64,000 bases of DNA from Microbotryum silenes-acaulis (GCA_003665825.1 QPFY01000006.1:558001-622000); one strand, 5' to 3'; positions 38,653 to 51,227 are shown, counted from the stretch's first letter. The notes: a model not told the origin generated them from the letters alone. Numbers and translations are program-made.

Positions 38653-39784
38653 GGGGGATGTTTAGAGCGACGAGTTGAGACGTAGTGGCTTTGAACGGAT
38701 GACTCGAAGAGCTGGATGACGGGCGCGGGAGGTTGAGTGTATCGCGGCGCCCTCGAGACAGGTGAAGGTGCTCGAGCCGATGAAGGTCTCGGACTGCACA
38801 TCGACGACATCAGTCGGGCCGTGCAACAGATGTACCGACAACCCCCGGGCTTGCCGCATCCCTGAGACTCTTCGATTCGATCGAGAAAGAGACGTGAGGG
38901 ATTGCATTCGTGTAATTGATTGACGTTGACGGCGCGGGTGAACGATGTGGGGGTGGCGGAGGAGATCCTCACAGGTCGACAGTGGTGTTCGATGGGGCGA
39001 CGAGGACCAAGTGATGTGTGCATCGATGCGAGACCTCAAGAAGGCTGATCATGTCTTCGATGGTGCTGATGACAGATGCGCAGAGTATGGTCCTACAAGT
39101 CACAGAGCGGTATGGTGCCAGGCTCGGATGCCAGCGAGTCGGCCAACGCGGGATCTGAAGAGTGATAAGCAGCAAAGAAGACATGAGGTGAGCAAATGTG
39201 ATGACGCTGGATACTATCTGAGTGAAGTTCTCTCCACAGTCATTGGCCGAGTAGCGGGTGGGCGATCGGGGTGATCGAGGCGGTGCGCTCACCAGGCATG
39301 TGTCCGACTGAGAACGCTCGAGCGATGCATCAACGTAAGCTTGGACGCTACTGAAAGTGACCACTCCCTCTCAGGGTGCAGTTTCAGTTGTACGGTGTTG
39401 ATGATGGCAATGTTGGACATGTCGTTAACCGTGTTGTGCGACGTCGCACCGTGCCCACCTCAAACGGCTTGAGGTGACACGTTGAGCTGTAGTTGAGAGA
39501 GATCGATTTGCATCTTGCAGATTGCATGGCGCAAGCGAGCGATGTGAAAGCATGTGACGTCGAGTTGTGGCGCGGTGCGATCAGTGCCGAGTCCGAGTCG
39601 AGTCCAGTGGTGCGAGTGGTGCGAGTGAGTGAGGAGAGGGAAAGGGGCGTTGGCGCGCGCTTGTAACCTGAAGCCGAGCCTATCAGCTAATCGAGCCCGC
39701 GAGATCCAAAACCGCTGTTTTTGACTGTATTGCGCCCCTGTGGTGAATGTACCAGCATACTGTTGAGTTCGCCGCACTTCGGCC

Positions 39785-39868
39785 CGGACTTGGCCGAGAT
39801 ACGCAACCTAATTCAAGAAAAGTGACCCCGATTTTCTTGAATTAGGTGGCGTATCTCGGCCAAGTCCG
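39785..39868. repeat. 84-bp hairpin with 37-bp arms
   Basis: Arms 39785-39821 and 39832-39868 are reverse complements with one mismatch (CGGACTTGGCCGAGATACGC ... ), separated by a 10-base loop GTGACCCCGA. The right arm lies in the end of the coding-like stretch 39870-40300, so the left arm looks like a fold-back duplication of that end. Confidence 0.85.
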
Positions 39869-39869
39869 A

Positions 39870-40300
39870 GTTGCGCGACTCCTCGACCCAGATGATCGTC
39901 ATTGCGCAGGTCCTGATGTTGGCGCCCTCACCAAGGGTGATCTCGTATGTCGACGTCGCGTGACCGCACTCTCTGCGTCGACGAAAGATGAGCTTCTCGA
40001 TCTTGACGTTGGACATCTTCGTTGCTCCCCAGATGAACTCTGAGGCCGCCGGCGGGAAGAAGTCGGGGCAGAGCGTGAACGGGCCGTAGCGGTCGTCGAG
40101 CGAGGTTGTGGTGGCGAGAACGCCGTTAAGCCGATCACTGTGTTTGATGAGACGGTAGAGAAAGGTTGACAGCTCTCCATTCTCTTGGTGACCGTTCTGG
40201 AGTTGGTAAAGTACACCCCGCAAGCAGCCATGACGTAACAGGGTGAACCCGATGCATGTTCCCGAATCGGCGTCGCGAGGAGTGCCGACAACCGTCGGAA
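39870..40300 (-). CDS. unknown coding-like stretch, possibly a gene fragment
   Basis: The minus-strand frame reads as ordinary protein over about 140 codons: GFTLLRHGCLRGVLYQLQN, SLDDRYGPFTLCPDFFPP, EFIWGATKMSNVKIEKLIF and GHATSTYEITLGEG. The frame stays open upstream past 40300, without a clear ATG, and ends inside the hairpin at 39785-39868. No family recognised. It could be a last exon, or a truncated copy whose 3' end was folded back. Confidence 0.4.
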
Positions 40301-40623
40301 CAACTGGCCCTCGGCCGCGGAGTTGCCCGCTTTGGTCTCGCCGACGGCGGCCACGTGTGTGAAGGAGCGTTGCGGCTGGTTCAGGTCCTTCTTGGCGTCG
40401 ACCTTGTTCGTGCTCTCTTCTTCTGCGTCGTCGTGCTCGTCGTGATGCTGGCAGATGTGGGATGCTGAAGATGCCGCAGCCAGGAAAGACTGGCTGCTTC
40501 TAAACGTCGGCTTCCGGGAGCTCCTGGACGCATCTCGTTGGTCTGGCGTAGAGAAGGTTCCGAGTGTCCTGCAGCAAAATTGCTCGCTGTATTGGTCTTT
40601 ATCAAGACGGAGACACATCAAAG

Positions 40624-41465
40624 GCAGAGCAAGAACTTGCGTCGCGTTGGAACTCCGATCAGACGTCGTATGAACACGTCCAGGCGGATTTCAAGGCTTT
40701 GCAAGTAGAACCGAGCTCGACATCTGCGTTCCTGGTTTGCAATCTTCATGAACGAATCTGAATGTAGTACTAGACTTCGTACTAAGCGTTGTGATCAAAC
40801 TCCTAGATCCCGCATGCGCACATCAATCGACATCATCCTGCCGAACCCAATACGATCGACGACAGGAGTGGAGCGAGCTTCTGTGGGATTGCGGCGGGGC
40901 TATAACGAAAGCAAGCCTCCATAGTCCTGACGGGAGCACCAAAGCTTCAGTAGTGTGTTTTTTGACCTATTTAAAATGGGTGAAAATCTCGTAAGCTTCA
41001 GTGGAAAAATCGGGGCTGCTACCACGAGCTCCCATGGATGAGGCTCTGTCTGGTAAATGATGCGATGGAAACTCAGGCAGGCGCGCTTTGCGCAAGCGAG
41101 ATTCCATTTTCCGTTGAACTCGCGTCGGGCCCAAGACGAGCACAAGGAGCGGCGAAACGTGGTGACGGCTTCTTTTGCGAACTACATGGACCCGCTGATC
41201 TGGGCGCGCATAGACACCTCGTTTACCGCCAATTTTGGACGCGCCATATAGTGGAGAATACTTGCCAGGATTTCACAAAAGGCGGTCGCACGGAGGTTGA
41301 CCCGCTCGTACGAGACGTCACCAATTACCAAACCGGAGCCTAGCCGCATGATCTCACCCCCCACAGCGTCATTTCGAACGGATTCCCCGAAATTCAATAC
41401 ATCATCACGGCAAGAAAAGATTGTCTACCGGGTCAAAGCCGCGAATTATACCCACTGACGCTGGC
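40624..41465. other. intergenic, no confident gene
   Basis: A plus-strand stretch at about 41057-41251 (EHKERRNVVTASFANYMDP, LIWARIDTSF) has protein-like composition, but only about 64 codons and no family match. Otherwise nothing seen. The right end holds the 3' region of the SNF12 homologue. Confidence 0.4.
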
Positions 41466-43661
41466 TCATCTCCTGCCGGCTCTCCCACCCCCACCCCCAC
41501 CTTGCATCGCCGCCTGCACGGCTGCCGCGCCCGCCGCCGTCGCCGCATTTGGTCCTCCAACCTGTTCCCTGATCCTCCCCTCGAACGCTCTCTGCGCCCA
41601 CACACTAGCGCCTTCCTTGACCCACTCGCCCTCCCACTTAGCGCCCCTCCTAAACTCCTCCCTCCACCCAACCGAACCGCCAACGACCGCCTTACTCCCC
41701 CTCACATCCCCACCCGGATACAAAATAGCTTTCATATCCTCCGCCTGCGAATCAAGCCAATCCTCCAAGCAAGCCGAAGGGTCACTCGCGAACGCAGCCA
41801 AAAAATTCCTCTTCAATTGCGAAGCTTTAGCGTCGAATGCTGAAGCGGCGATCGTTTCGTCGAGTTGCATGATCAAAGGTTGTGGTGCGTTCAAGGAACG
41901 AAGGATGGTTTCGAGTTCGTAGCGTGAAGCATCTTCCATGTAGATGGGCATGTCGAATGCAAGATGTTGCGAAGTCGGCTCCGTAGAGGAGAGGGAGAGC
42001 GTGTGAGTGATCACCGTCGGTGGATGAGGCAACAGCAAACGGTTCGTATATTCGGGCAAGTGGTGAAAGGGGACGCGTTCCTGGCCTGACAAGAGCTGTG
42101 GGTCCGAGCATCACAATCAGTGTCAGTGGTCCGACATGGCCCGACTGTCAAACACTGATCCCCACGGCCGGGAACCCACCCTTCGCAATTGATCGTCGGT
42201 GCGGACGTGCTTCATATCCGGATCTTGAAGGCCATGCATCTTGATGTAGCTCCACAGCGCGGCCAACACGCCCACTCGATCGCCCGTTCGCATATCCAAG
42301 ATGGTCGCCAACTCGGGCACCAAAGCGAATCGCTCCGGTCGGTGATCGAGGTAGAGCGAGAGTTTGAACGTCGTCGGTTGCGAAGAGGGAATCGTAAAAG
42401 AGAGCGCTTTGGGCAGGACGGGGACAGGTGTGCTCGCGGTCGGTATCGGCCGGACCCACTGTTTGGGAGAGAATATATCAATACTATCGTCTTGGGTTAC
42501 AGTCCTGTGTCTCCAGCTCACCTCGATGGCGCCCGTTCGGTCATGCAGCGTCGGATCGCGATCGGTATCGAGAACGACGCGGGAAACGAGGCCCGTCAGC
42601 GGCCGTCGCAGCGATGGTCCTTTAGTAGGCTCCTGCACGACAAAGAAGAGAGAGGACCACAGATCAGATTGAAGCATCCATTGTATGGCTCTCCTCGTCA
42701 ACGTACATCCAACACGGCGCCCGAGACCTTGACGACGAATCTGGGCACGCCGGTTCCCTTGACAAAGTCAACCTTGGGCCTGTCGTCCGCCGCGTAGTCT
42801 GCTGCTGCTTCCGCCGGTTTTGTGGATGATGCAGTCGTTCCATCGGCCACGTCGATCGCTTGCTCCTCCTGAGTCGCGGTCGTCGCTTGCCAAGGCTGGT
42901 CCTTGACCTCGATTTCGAGATGAACCCTTAGCGTTCGCTTGGTCTGTATAAAGTCAAAAATACGGGTCAGCTCCATGTAATAAAGAGACGCCTGCGTCAA
43001 AGTTGTGAATACGCACGGCAGGGACCCTCCCCCCACCCAATCCCTCCTGCACCTCGATCCTCTTGCGCGATACATTCCAATCCAACGTGCGCTCAATCTG
43101 CTGCAACGCCTGGTAACTCTCCGCCAGCGCCTTAAGGGTCTGGGTCGCCTCGTTCAGTTTGACGGCTGTAGGACCGTCGATGGTCGGTAAAAACGTCGAA
43201 TCGAACGAAGGGAGCGTTCGATCGGTTGGACGGCGACGCCTGGCGGGCAGCACGAGTTTGACGAGACGCGCGAGTCAGTCCGAGTTGAGCTGCTCGACGT
43301 TGGCCACTCGCCGCTCGACTCACTTTGCCTGCCTAAGCCCATCGTTGCCATCGGACAACTGCTGAAAGTTGGGCGGAGGAGGCGGTGGTGCTGGTTGAGC
43401 AGTTGGCGCAGGTGGTGCAGCACCAGCTTGGGCCTGTGCGGCTCTCCCCCCCGTCCAAGCAAGATACATCAGCATCTGCACGCGGCTACGCAGTGTTTCA
43501 AAACGGACCTGAGGATGCCCACGCTGAGTATACTGCTGCTGCTGTAAAGCGTGTTGGGCCGCCTGTTGTGCTGCCGCCTGTTGAGCGAGTTGGGCCTGTT
43601 GCGCAAGCAGTGCCTGTTGTTGCGCGTACGCGGTCATGGGTGGTGCGGTGCTCGTGGCCAT
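41466..43661 (-). CDS. SNF12: SWI/SNF-RSC complex subunit with SWIB domain (SNF12/RSC6/BAF60 family)
   Basis: Accessory subunit of nucleosome-remodelling complexes, acting in the nucleus. Six exons: 43324-43661, 43017-43239, 42707-42943, 42522-42632, 42180-42458, 41466-42095; introns 63-84 bp, all GT-AG with phases that agree, 605 residues. Start chosen at ATG 43661 (MATSTAPPMTAYAQQQ); an upstream in-frame ATG at 43748 is less likely. Residues 1-110 are Gln/Ala/Pro-rich. Then RRRPTDRTLPSFD and the helix LDWNVSRKRIEVQEG, as in BAF60, followed by VVLDTDRD ... IEWVRPIP and the SWIB domain (about 345-430: LAALWSYIKMHGLQDPD ... QERVPFHHLPE). The C-terminal helical tail RNFLAAFASDPSACLEDWL corresponds to the REFMLSFARDP region of BAF60. 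A broken transposase lies head to head about 110 bp upstream. Confidence 0.93.
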
Positions 43662-43769
43662 GACGAGGAGTGAGTACGCGTGGTGAGCGAGTACAGTAGT
43701 GATGCAGTTGCCGGTGGATGCGCAAGTGCGAGAAGGGTCGGAGCGCAAGCAGTGAGAAGCAGCAGCAAC

Positions 43770-45383
43770 ACCGCCGGCGCGTCGACGCGACTCGGGATCT
43801 CAGGCGAAGCTCCGATCGAGGCGCTTGACCTGTTCAAGGATGCTTACTCCACGTTCCTACCATTGGATTATATGCATCTGATTGGTATCAACAGTGGCAG
43901 CACTTTCATCAATATCCTCGTCGGCGACTTGGACTCGAAAGCACGCAGGCACTCCATGACGTTGACCTCCGACGCGATCGCTCGCATGACTCGTGCGAAG
44001 TTGTTGTCTCGGCCGTACCTTGCGAGAGTGGAGGGTGTGATTGTCAGGCCCTTAGCCGAGAAAAGGAAAAAAAATGGAAAGCAATCGAACGGGAACTGTT
44101 CATCTTGCGTGACCTGGGACCGCTTTCGTACGAGCAATTCAAGGAACCCGAGTTCGAGCGACTGACGGCGCTCACCATCCGAATGTTTGCGGCGATGAAG
44201 ACCGATGTCTTCATCGACGACTCCGTTGACTTTTTCGATCGCCTACCGGACGTGGACCGGCTCGAACAACCTCGTCTGTACGAGCTCGATGAAAAGGGCG
44301 AGGTTCCCATCACGTACACCTACCTCTATGTTCTCATCGAACAGACGCTGCTACTGATTCTGTATGATCGAGATCCCGAGTTTCTTCATCTGTTCCCCGC
44401 CACAAATCATCGTCTTATGCACGGTCCCGATGTTGTGAAAAGAATGGGGCCGCTTCGCGAGTACTCGGCTTGCGGAACGGAGACGATGATGGGTTACATC
44501 AAAGGGGGGATGAGAAGCAAGTCAAAACCCGTCGAGTCTGGCATGAATTTGGCGGAGAGGCGGAACATGATGATGATCCTCTGACTCAAGTACGACATAC
44601 CTACAATGGACGATTTCCGGGACACTTTGCCGAGGGATCATGCCTTGCATGCCCAGCTGCCGGGCTACAAGCTGCACACGCTCAAGAAAACGGCGCAACG
44701 CCCTTCGCAAAATTTCGCCGACTTGACCGAAGAGGTCGCAGTCTTCCACGGAGGCAGTGTCACGTCGATAACTCTCTGGGGTCGAATGCAAACGACTACA
44801 ACAAGAACCATCTATGCGATGGACTTTGGCAGCTCGCTCGACGAAGGATGGCGGCGCCTTGAGGGTGCAGGGGCATCGGCAGTCACGTTGCTCGGATCCG
44901 GTAACGAGATGTGAAATACGCAAGGCACCGTCAACTGCAAGACGGCTAGATTCGTGCGAGTGAGTACCACCAAATCAACTCATCGCATCTGATGTCAGCC
45001 GAGAGATTCTTGACAGCCAATCTGGGATCCACAGATGTCAATGGAGGCGCGCCGGCGAAGTTGTGTGTTTTGTTGAGCTAGGTATAACGACGCTGAGGGA
45101 GAAGCGATTGCTTTCGTTGGTCGATGTCTTCCCAGTTGCCATGGACATCCGGGGGTTGTACGAGAGATTCGATGTAGATGGTCCTCGCACCCTCAGCCTG
45201 ATCGGCGTCGAGCGTCTCCGCCAACTCGTGTCCATCATCCCGAATACGATGCGGTCGCCTCCCACCGCGGCCGAGCTTGCGCAAGGCGCAGGGCCAGCTG
45301 TAACAGCTCCCGACACATATGCGATATCTGTGTTTCCACATTCAACTGCGACCCCTCTGCGCCGAGTCGACGCCTGGCACTGA
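43770..45383 (+). pseudogene. Tnp2/Plavaka-type transposase, C-terminal half, frameshifted
   Basis: Blocks typical of basidiomycete Plavaka/Tnp2 transposases appear in order. At 43786-44040: FLPLDYMHLIGINSGS (usual form: FP.D.MHL..LN), then a Lys-rich stretch. At 44105-44584: LSYEQFKEPEFERLTALTI, YVLIEQTLLLILYD and MGPLREYSACGTETMMGYIK, followed by GMRSKSKP. A C-terminal part lies at 44606-45383. The first two blocks are in different frames across an A8 run at 44067-44074, and stops separate the later ones. The N-terminal DDE part is missing; the remnant starts about 110 bp from the start codon of the divergent SNF12 homologue. Terminal repeats were not found. Confidence 0.72.
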
Positions 45384-45935
45384 CACGAGGCAGAGCGCTC
45401 TCCATTCGGTCGTCCGGAAGATACAGGGGCGCGGTTTTTCCGATTGCTCATTAGCTTCAATCCTTTAGAAACCTTGTCCAATTCCAAGACCACCACATCT
45501 TCGAATCTGGAGATGTTACACATTCTTAGGTTGATGTATGTAATTAGAGCACCACTCGAGACTATATCACGAGTTGTTTGCTGCACTAGGTAAGGTCTCA
45601 AAGTCAAGCTGTTCTCGCTTAGTCTACGAGCCAACTGAGAATTGCAGGGCGTAATGGAGCATTCCCAAGTTGGCCACCTCGTGCAGTTGCAACCGCAGTT
45701 GCGAATCCGCGCAACCGCGGTTAACTTCGGCGCCATCGTCCAACCGCGGTCAACTGCGGTTGCGTGGATTTCCCGTAGGGAGTGGACCACGCGTACCGCT
45801 TGTCCCACCCTGTCCAACCCACGTGGGCTTAGGGGCCAGTTCCTACACGGGCAACCCTCAACCGCACGGAATCCATGTGGCTATAATCCGCCACGGTGAC
45901 CATCTGCAAAAGCTCGATGTTTTCCGGCTGGAATC
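45384..45935. other. intergenic, GC-rich imperfect palindromes
   Basis: No gene. About 45680-45765 holds interleaved repeats of CAACCGCGGTTAACT and CAACTGCGGTTGCG in both orientations, a secondary-structure-prone stretch of unknown origin. Confidence 0.45.
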
Positions 45936-46151
45936 AGTTGAATAATGGACTGATCCGATGCAGAGCCAAACGTCAGAGTTAATCATTAGACACATTGGGA
46001 CATGAATACTCGAAGTACACACCTGATTCGATGCAGAGCCAAACGTGAGGAAAAGACCCAGTTTGTCACGCGCGGGATCAGGCCTATCAAATTCTATTCA
46101 GGCATTCTTGTACTCGCGCGTACGCCGCACAGACCTCCTCGACTGCTCGCC
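45936..46151 (-). repeat. 3' LTR of copia element 1
   Basis: 216 bp, matching 51228-51446 with about three substitutions and one AAT indel. It contains two direct copies of GATGCAGAGCCAAACGT.AG about 70 bp apart. The pol stop codon (46094-46096) lies inside it. A purine block (GTGAAGGG) precedes it on the minus strand. No target duplication was found outside the two LTRs. Confidence 0.88.
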
Positions 46152-49100
46152 CCTTCACGCGATGCATCTACCAAACCCATCGCGTGTACAAAATCCCAGT
46201 GCGTCCGCGACCCGAGCCCTTTGGTCAAGACCTCCGCCGCCATCATGGTCGTGGGAATCCAGACCATTTCGATCGTACCCTCGGCAATGTGGTCACGGAT
46301 GAAGTGAAAGTGAATGCCGATGTGCTTAGTACGAGCATGGAAGGCAGGGTGTTTTGCAAGCTGGATTGCCGACTGGTTGTCGCCATGAAGTTTTGTCGGT
46401 TCGGTCTGAGCAAAGCCGAGCTCGGCAAGGAGGCGACGAAGCCAGATGCCCTCGCGCGCAGCGAAAGACATAGCAACGTACTCGGCCTCGGTGCTGGATA
46501 CGGTGACGAGAGCCTGTCGCTTGGACATCCACGAGACCGCGCCACCTGTGCAAAGGAACACGAAACCTGTGACACTTCGACGAGTCTCCGGGTCCGCGCC
46601 GTGATCGGCGTCGACGAAGCCCTTGAGGAGAGGAGCACCCTCTGACTTGCGGAACAGAAGTCCGACGTTTCGGGTTCCCTTGAGGTATCGGAGGATGTGC
46701 ATCAAAGCTTCCCAATCCTGTTGCGAGAAGTTGTTGCAATGTGATGCGACCTTTGATACCGCGAAGGCAATGTCGGGCCGGGTGGTTCCGCTGAGAAAGA
46801 GGAGTTTGCCGACGATTGTGCGGTACGGCTTCGTCGAAGCGTCGAAAGTGACATCCTTACGCGGGCGTGACTTGTAGAGCGACACCGGTGTCGGCCTCGA
46901 ACTGCATCCCGCCATGTCGTGGTCTTCCAGGATTGATGAGATGAAGTGGGGCTGATGAACGATCGCTGCACCCGTCTTACCATCCCGGAGAATGCGTTGA
47001 CCGAGGAAGAAGGTCGCCTCGTCGGAGCTTTTCGCCTCGAAACGAGATTTGAGTTGTTGGATGAAGCCATCGAGGTCGCCATCACCGGTAAGCAGGCCGT
47101 CATCGACGTGAATGGAAAGGAATAGCTTGCGCGCCCCTTCGGTCTTGACAAATACAGCGTGGTCGCTTTCGGTGCGGACAAAACCGATTGACTCAATCCA
47201 GCCCGCTATCACGAAGGATAAAGATAGGAGAGGTGAGCCGGACGTAGGGGCTCGAGACGAGGACAAGGGCGAGTGACGAGTTGAGAGATGTTCTAGGGAC
47301 TTCTCACAAGAGGCGAGGACGAGGGACGAGTGCAAGGATGTGACCTTTGACGAGATTCGAGTTGCAGAAAGGAAGGAGAGAAGTAAGCTACGGAGATGGG
47401 GAACTAGACCAGAGGAGTCGGGGACGAGGTGGCGAGCTTGAGGAAGCGAGGCACGAGGATCACGTAATAGTGTTGAGGCTGGGGATTACGTAATAGAGCT
47501 TGGTTGAGGATCACGTAAGAGTCGGGGGCGAGAGGGTTGTGAGTGTGTAGTCGGAGGAGAAGAGAGCAGTGCAGGTGCCGAAGCGGGGAGAGGAGGTCCG
47601 AGGCGCGGGAAGGCCGAAGTCACGCGGATGACGAAGGTGCTGAGAGGCCGAACTCGGAGTGGCGAACTTCCATTCGTGACACCCGCGAAGACCTTGTACC
47701 ACTCCCGACCTGCTTGGCACAAGCCGTAGAGGGTTTTGCGGAGGCGAACAACCGACTTGTCCGGGAGCTCCATGTGAACGACAACATCGCCCATCTCCCC
47801 ATTGAGGTACGCAGAAGAGACGTCGAATTGGCGGGTTTCCCACTCGTTTTCGACAGCCAAACCGAGCAGGAGCCGGTGTGAAGCGGCACGACCGGTGGGT
47901 GAGAAGGTTTCCTTGTAATCTCGACCAGCCTTTTGCATATCGCCACGAGCAACGAGACGAGCCTTGTATTTCTCAATGCGGCCTTCACTATCGCGTTTGA
48001 TTGCGAGGACCCATTTGCTCTTGATGATGGATGTGCCGGGTGGCAGATTGAAGAGCGGCGGTGAGAACGTCCCTTTTGCTGCGAGCGCGGCCTTTTCGGT
48101 CGCGATCGCCAGGAGCCACATTCCCCGTTCCTCACTCGACATTGCTTCCCAATAAGTCGGGTTGTCGGGACTTGGGCGGGCGGCGAAGGCCCATTCGAAG
48201 TCGATGATCTCGACGGCGGGCGCCTCGTCGGCGGCGAACTCGGTGACAGCTGTCGCCGCCATCGCGAAGTCGCCAAGGCGCTCTGGAGGTCTGCGGTTAC
48301 GAGACGACCGATCGCCGAGCGGAGCTAACCAGGCCGGTCCCGGGTTGTTGAAGGCGAGTCCCTGCGGTGGAGGTGCTGCGCCGTCGACAGGAGGCACAGA
48401 CTGCTCGGCGACGGACACATGGGGTGGGCTGAGAGGGGGCGGCGAGTCCGCAGGGATCGTATCGTCATCCTCGGTGGTGTCTTCGGGAGTCGCGGCAATG
48501 GATGAACCGTCGTTGTGCATGATACCGAACCATCGTCGTAGCGTACGCGTCTCCGTCGCGTTGTGCGAGCGGCCGAATTCTCGTTCGAAGAAGGTGGCTT
48601 GAGACGACTCGAACACCTTGCGGCGAGCGGGGTCGTAAAAACGCCAGGCTTTAGACGTTTGCGAGTAGCCAACGAAGAAACAGTGACGAGACCGGGGTGC
48701 GAGCTTGTGCCCACGCTGTTCCGGTAGTAGTGGGACGAGCGCCCGGCAGCCCCAAACACGGAGGCGGGACCCGCGTGGGCGACGGTGTTCGGCGACGGGG
48801 TCGCTGGAGGCGTGGAGGACCAAGTCCGGAGTCGAGTTGTCGAGCACAGAGGTTGCCATCAGGTTGAGGGCGTACACCGCGGCGTGGGCAGCTTCTTCCC
48901 AGAGGAAGAGCGGCAGGCCGGATTGGGCCAAAGAGGTGCGGACCTTGTCAAAGATTGAGCGCCAGGAACGTTCCTGCAAGCCCATCTGGCCGTGTTCATA
49001 TGGCGCCGATAGCTCATGTACAATACCCCGTGACGCAAGCCAGCCGTCCAACTGCTTGTTGACGAATTCCCCACCGCGGTCGGTCACAAGCGTTCGAAAC

Positions 49101-51148
49101 GACGAGCCGGGGTACTGAACGCTGGAGAATGCAACAAGGTCCTGAATTGCACGTGTCGCGTCGCTCTTCGCAGTGATACCACGAAGCCAGCGATAGCGAG
49201 AGTACTCATCCGTACCACCGCAAAGGTAGCGATGACCCGAGAGGGAAACGACCGGGCCGGGGCCCCAAAGGTCCATGAAGACTCGGCCGAAGGGAGCCGT
49301 TGCGCGGTGCGTTGCGGCAGTGTGGGATCGTTGCGCAACATCTTTTCCCAAATGACAGGAAACACAGGCTTTGACAACTTGAATCGACTCCGGCGTTACA
49401 GCAGCAGTATTCAACCCAATCGACCCCGCTCTCCCGCTCGCTAACACTGCATTCACCCCACCATGTCCTAAGCGACCGTGCCAGAGTGACAGATCTGCGG
49501 AGGGAGGTAGGGCGACGTTGAGCGCAGAATCACGGAGGGGAGTGGGTGCGAGGGGACTTGCCTCGAGGACGAATTGCTTGTCGCGAAGTTGGAAGTGGGC
49601 TTCGACGTTGCCGTGAGAGACGATGAGACCGCGCGCCTCGGGTGCCGATGCGACGCGTACGCCGTAACCATCCTCGATGAGGCAATGAAGAGAGACAAGC
49701 TCCGCCTCGAGGCCAGGGACATGGAGGACGTCGCGGAGAACCATGTCTTTGCCACCGGTCGGGAAACGCAGTGAGCCGGTACCGCTCGCGAAGCCTCCGG
49801 AACCAAATGCGCCGGTGACACGGACGCGGCGATCGGCCGGGGATGGGCGATAGTCGTGAAGGAGGTCGAGCCTCGTCGTCATGTGCCTCGTGGCACCCGA
49901 GTCGAGCAGGAACGGAGTTGCCGTGTTGGTGTTGAAGCACTGCTCGGTGTCCTCGCCGGAAATCCTCACGTGCCAGCTGGCCGCGGAAGCCTCCACCATC
50001 TCGTCGTCATCGTCCTCGGATTGGGTCAACGGCGCTTGCGCCGCCAAAGCCTTTGCATGCTCTTCCTGGTTGAGAGTGTTGTGCACGAGCGCGCGAGCTT
50101 GCTCGAACGTGACGGGGATGCCGTATTCCTTCAACGCGTCGACCTTCGACTTGATGCGGAGGTGGGCGGGAACCGTGCAAGCGGTCGCAAGGTGACCATC
50201 CTCGTAACACAAAAAACATTGAGTCGGGAAGAGACCAAGCCGGCCTTTCTTCGAGACGCCAGGTGGCCATTTGGCGATGTTGTGGAGTTTGTGCGCGTCG
50301 AGGTGCGGTCCCGTGTGGCCGGTGCGCTTCGCGGCCGGGTCGCGCGGGCCTGAGCCGGTGCGGCGCTGCGACAAGAGGCTGGCGAGCGGCGCCGAAGACG
50401 CAGGTGCGGGATTGAGACGGGCCACGAGGGCTTGGGCATGGTTGCGCCGGTTGCGATCACCAAGGGCCGAACGGCGTAACGCCTGTTCCAACTTTCCGAT
50501 GTCGACGTCGTCGCCGAGTGCGTTCATAGTGGGAGCGTAGGCTTCGGGCATCAGGTTGCACAGCCAGTCCCGGACGATCATCGGGTGCAGGGGGTCGGGG
50601 TCGCATGTACACGCCGCCGTCGAGAGTTGGGCGTGCCTGACCACGTTGTTGATCGCATTGACGGTCGCTCGGAAGGTGGCAAGCCAAGCTTCGAAGTCGT
50701 CGCCGACGACGAACTGGGGCATGGTGACCAGCTCGACGAGGCGTGCGCTGCGATCGACGGTGCTCGAGGTCGCGGCGAAGACCGACTCGAGCTTGGCCCA
50801 CTGTTGGTGCGCGGGGAGGTCCTTCACCATGTCGTAAGTCGCCTGGCCCACACACATCATCAGATGGGCCTGTGCGCTCTTGACGATCGCGTCCAGCTTG
50901 GCCCTGTCTTCACGATGAGTGTGCTGGTGGTTGTACCAGCCGGCTGCGTCGAGGACGCCTTCTTTGGTGAAGGCGTGAACCGTGAGCATCGGGGGCAGGG
51001 TAGTGGCCGTTTGGAGTGGGACGAGGTGACCGCCGCTGTTGAGTGCCATCTCCAGTTGCTCTTTGGCGAGCGACCAATTGCCAGCATTAATGTTGCCGAA
51101 AAAGGCTCCGAGTATGGCCTTGGTGGAGGCGACATTGATGTGCGACAT
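46094..51148 (-). pseudogene. copia element 1 gag-pol, split by a solo LTR
   Basis: Ty1/copia polyprotein in a single frame from the ATG at 51148, 80 bp inside the 5' LTR edge. Order: gag helical domain; zinc knuckle C-F-L-C-Y-E-D-G-H-L-A-T-A-C; protease LLDSGATRHM; integrase zinc finger (HGRLGH ... CVSCH) and core with D in FMDLWGPG, D in LVTDRGGEF and E in GLQERSWRS; reverse transcriptase (KWVLAIKRD, KARLVARGD, QFDVSSAYLNG, then HVDD in place of the more usual YVDD); RNase H ([22 protein letters not shown]). The frame breaks at 47686, where a 474-bp solo LTR sits; it resumes in [19 protein letters not shown]. Apart from that insertion, no other stop or frameshift was seen, so the split is the main lesion. 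Confidence 0.93.
47208..47681 (-). repeat. solo LTR (474 bp) inserted in copia element 1
   Basis: On the minus strand it starts TGTCACGAATGGA and ends TCCTTCGTGATA. It is flanked by a perfect 5-bp duplication, CCCGC at 47203-47207 and 47682-47686. The ends are near-inverted (TGTCACGAA / TTCGTGATA, the last CA mutated to TA). Excision together with one CCCGC restores the RT frame (YKVFAG to WIESIGF). No PBS or coding sequence inside. The family differs from every LTR seen in this window. Confidence 0.88.
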
Positions 51149-51219
51149 GGGCGAGGCGTAATGGTTGATCGGTCTAGTCTTATCGTGCGGGGGTTTGTTT
51201 GCCTTGCGGCAGGGACAGA

Positions 51220-51227
51220 CGCTACCA
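51220..51227 (-). other. primer-binding site of copia element 1
   Basis: Minus-strand TGGTAGCG directly follows the 5' LTR. It is complementary to the last eight bases of yeast initiator tRNA-Met (CGCUACCA), as in Ty1. The position next to the LTR edge supports the LTR limit. Confidence 0.7.

Noticed and set aside
47511..48276. Open frames overlapping the copia 1 RT on other frames of the same strand
   Set aside because: Shadows of the polyprotein and of the solo LTR; composition without domain sense.
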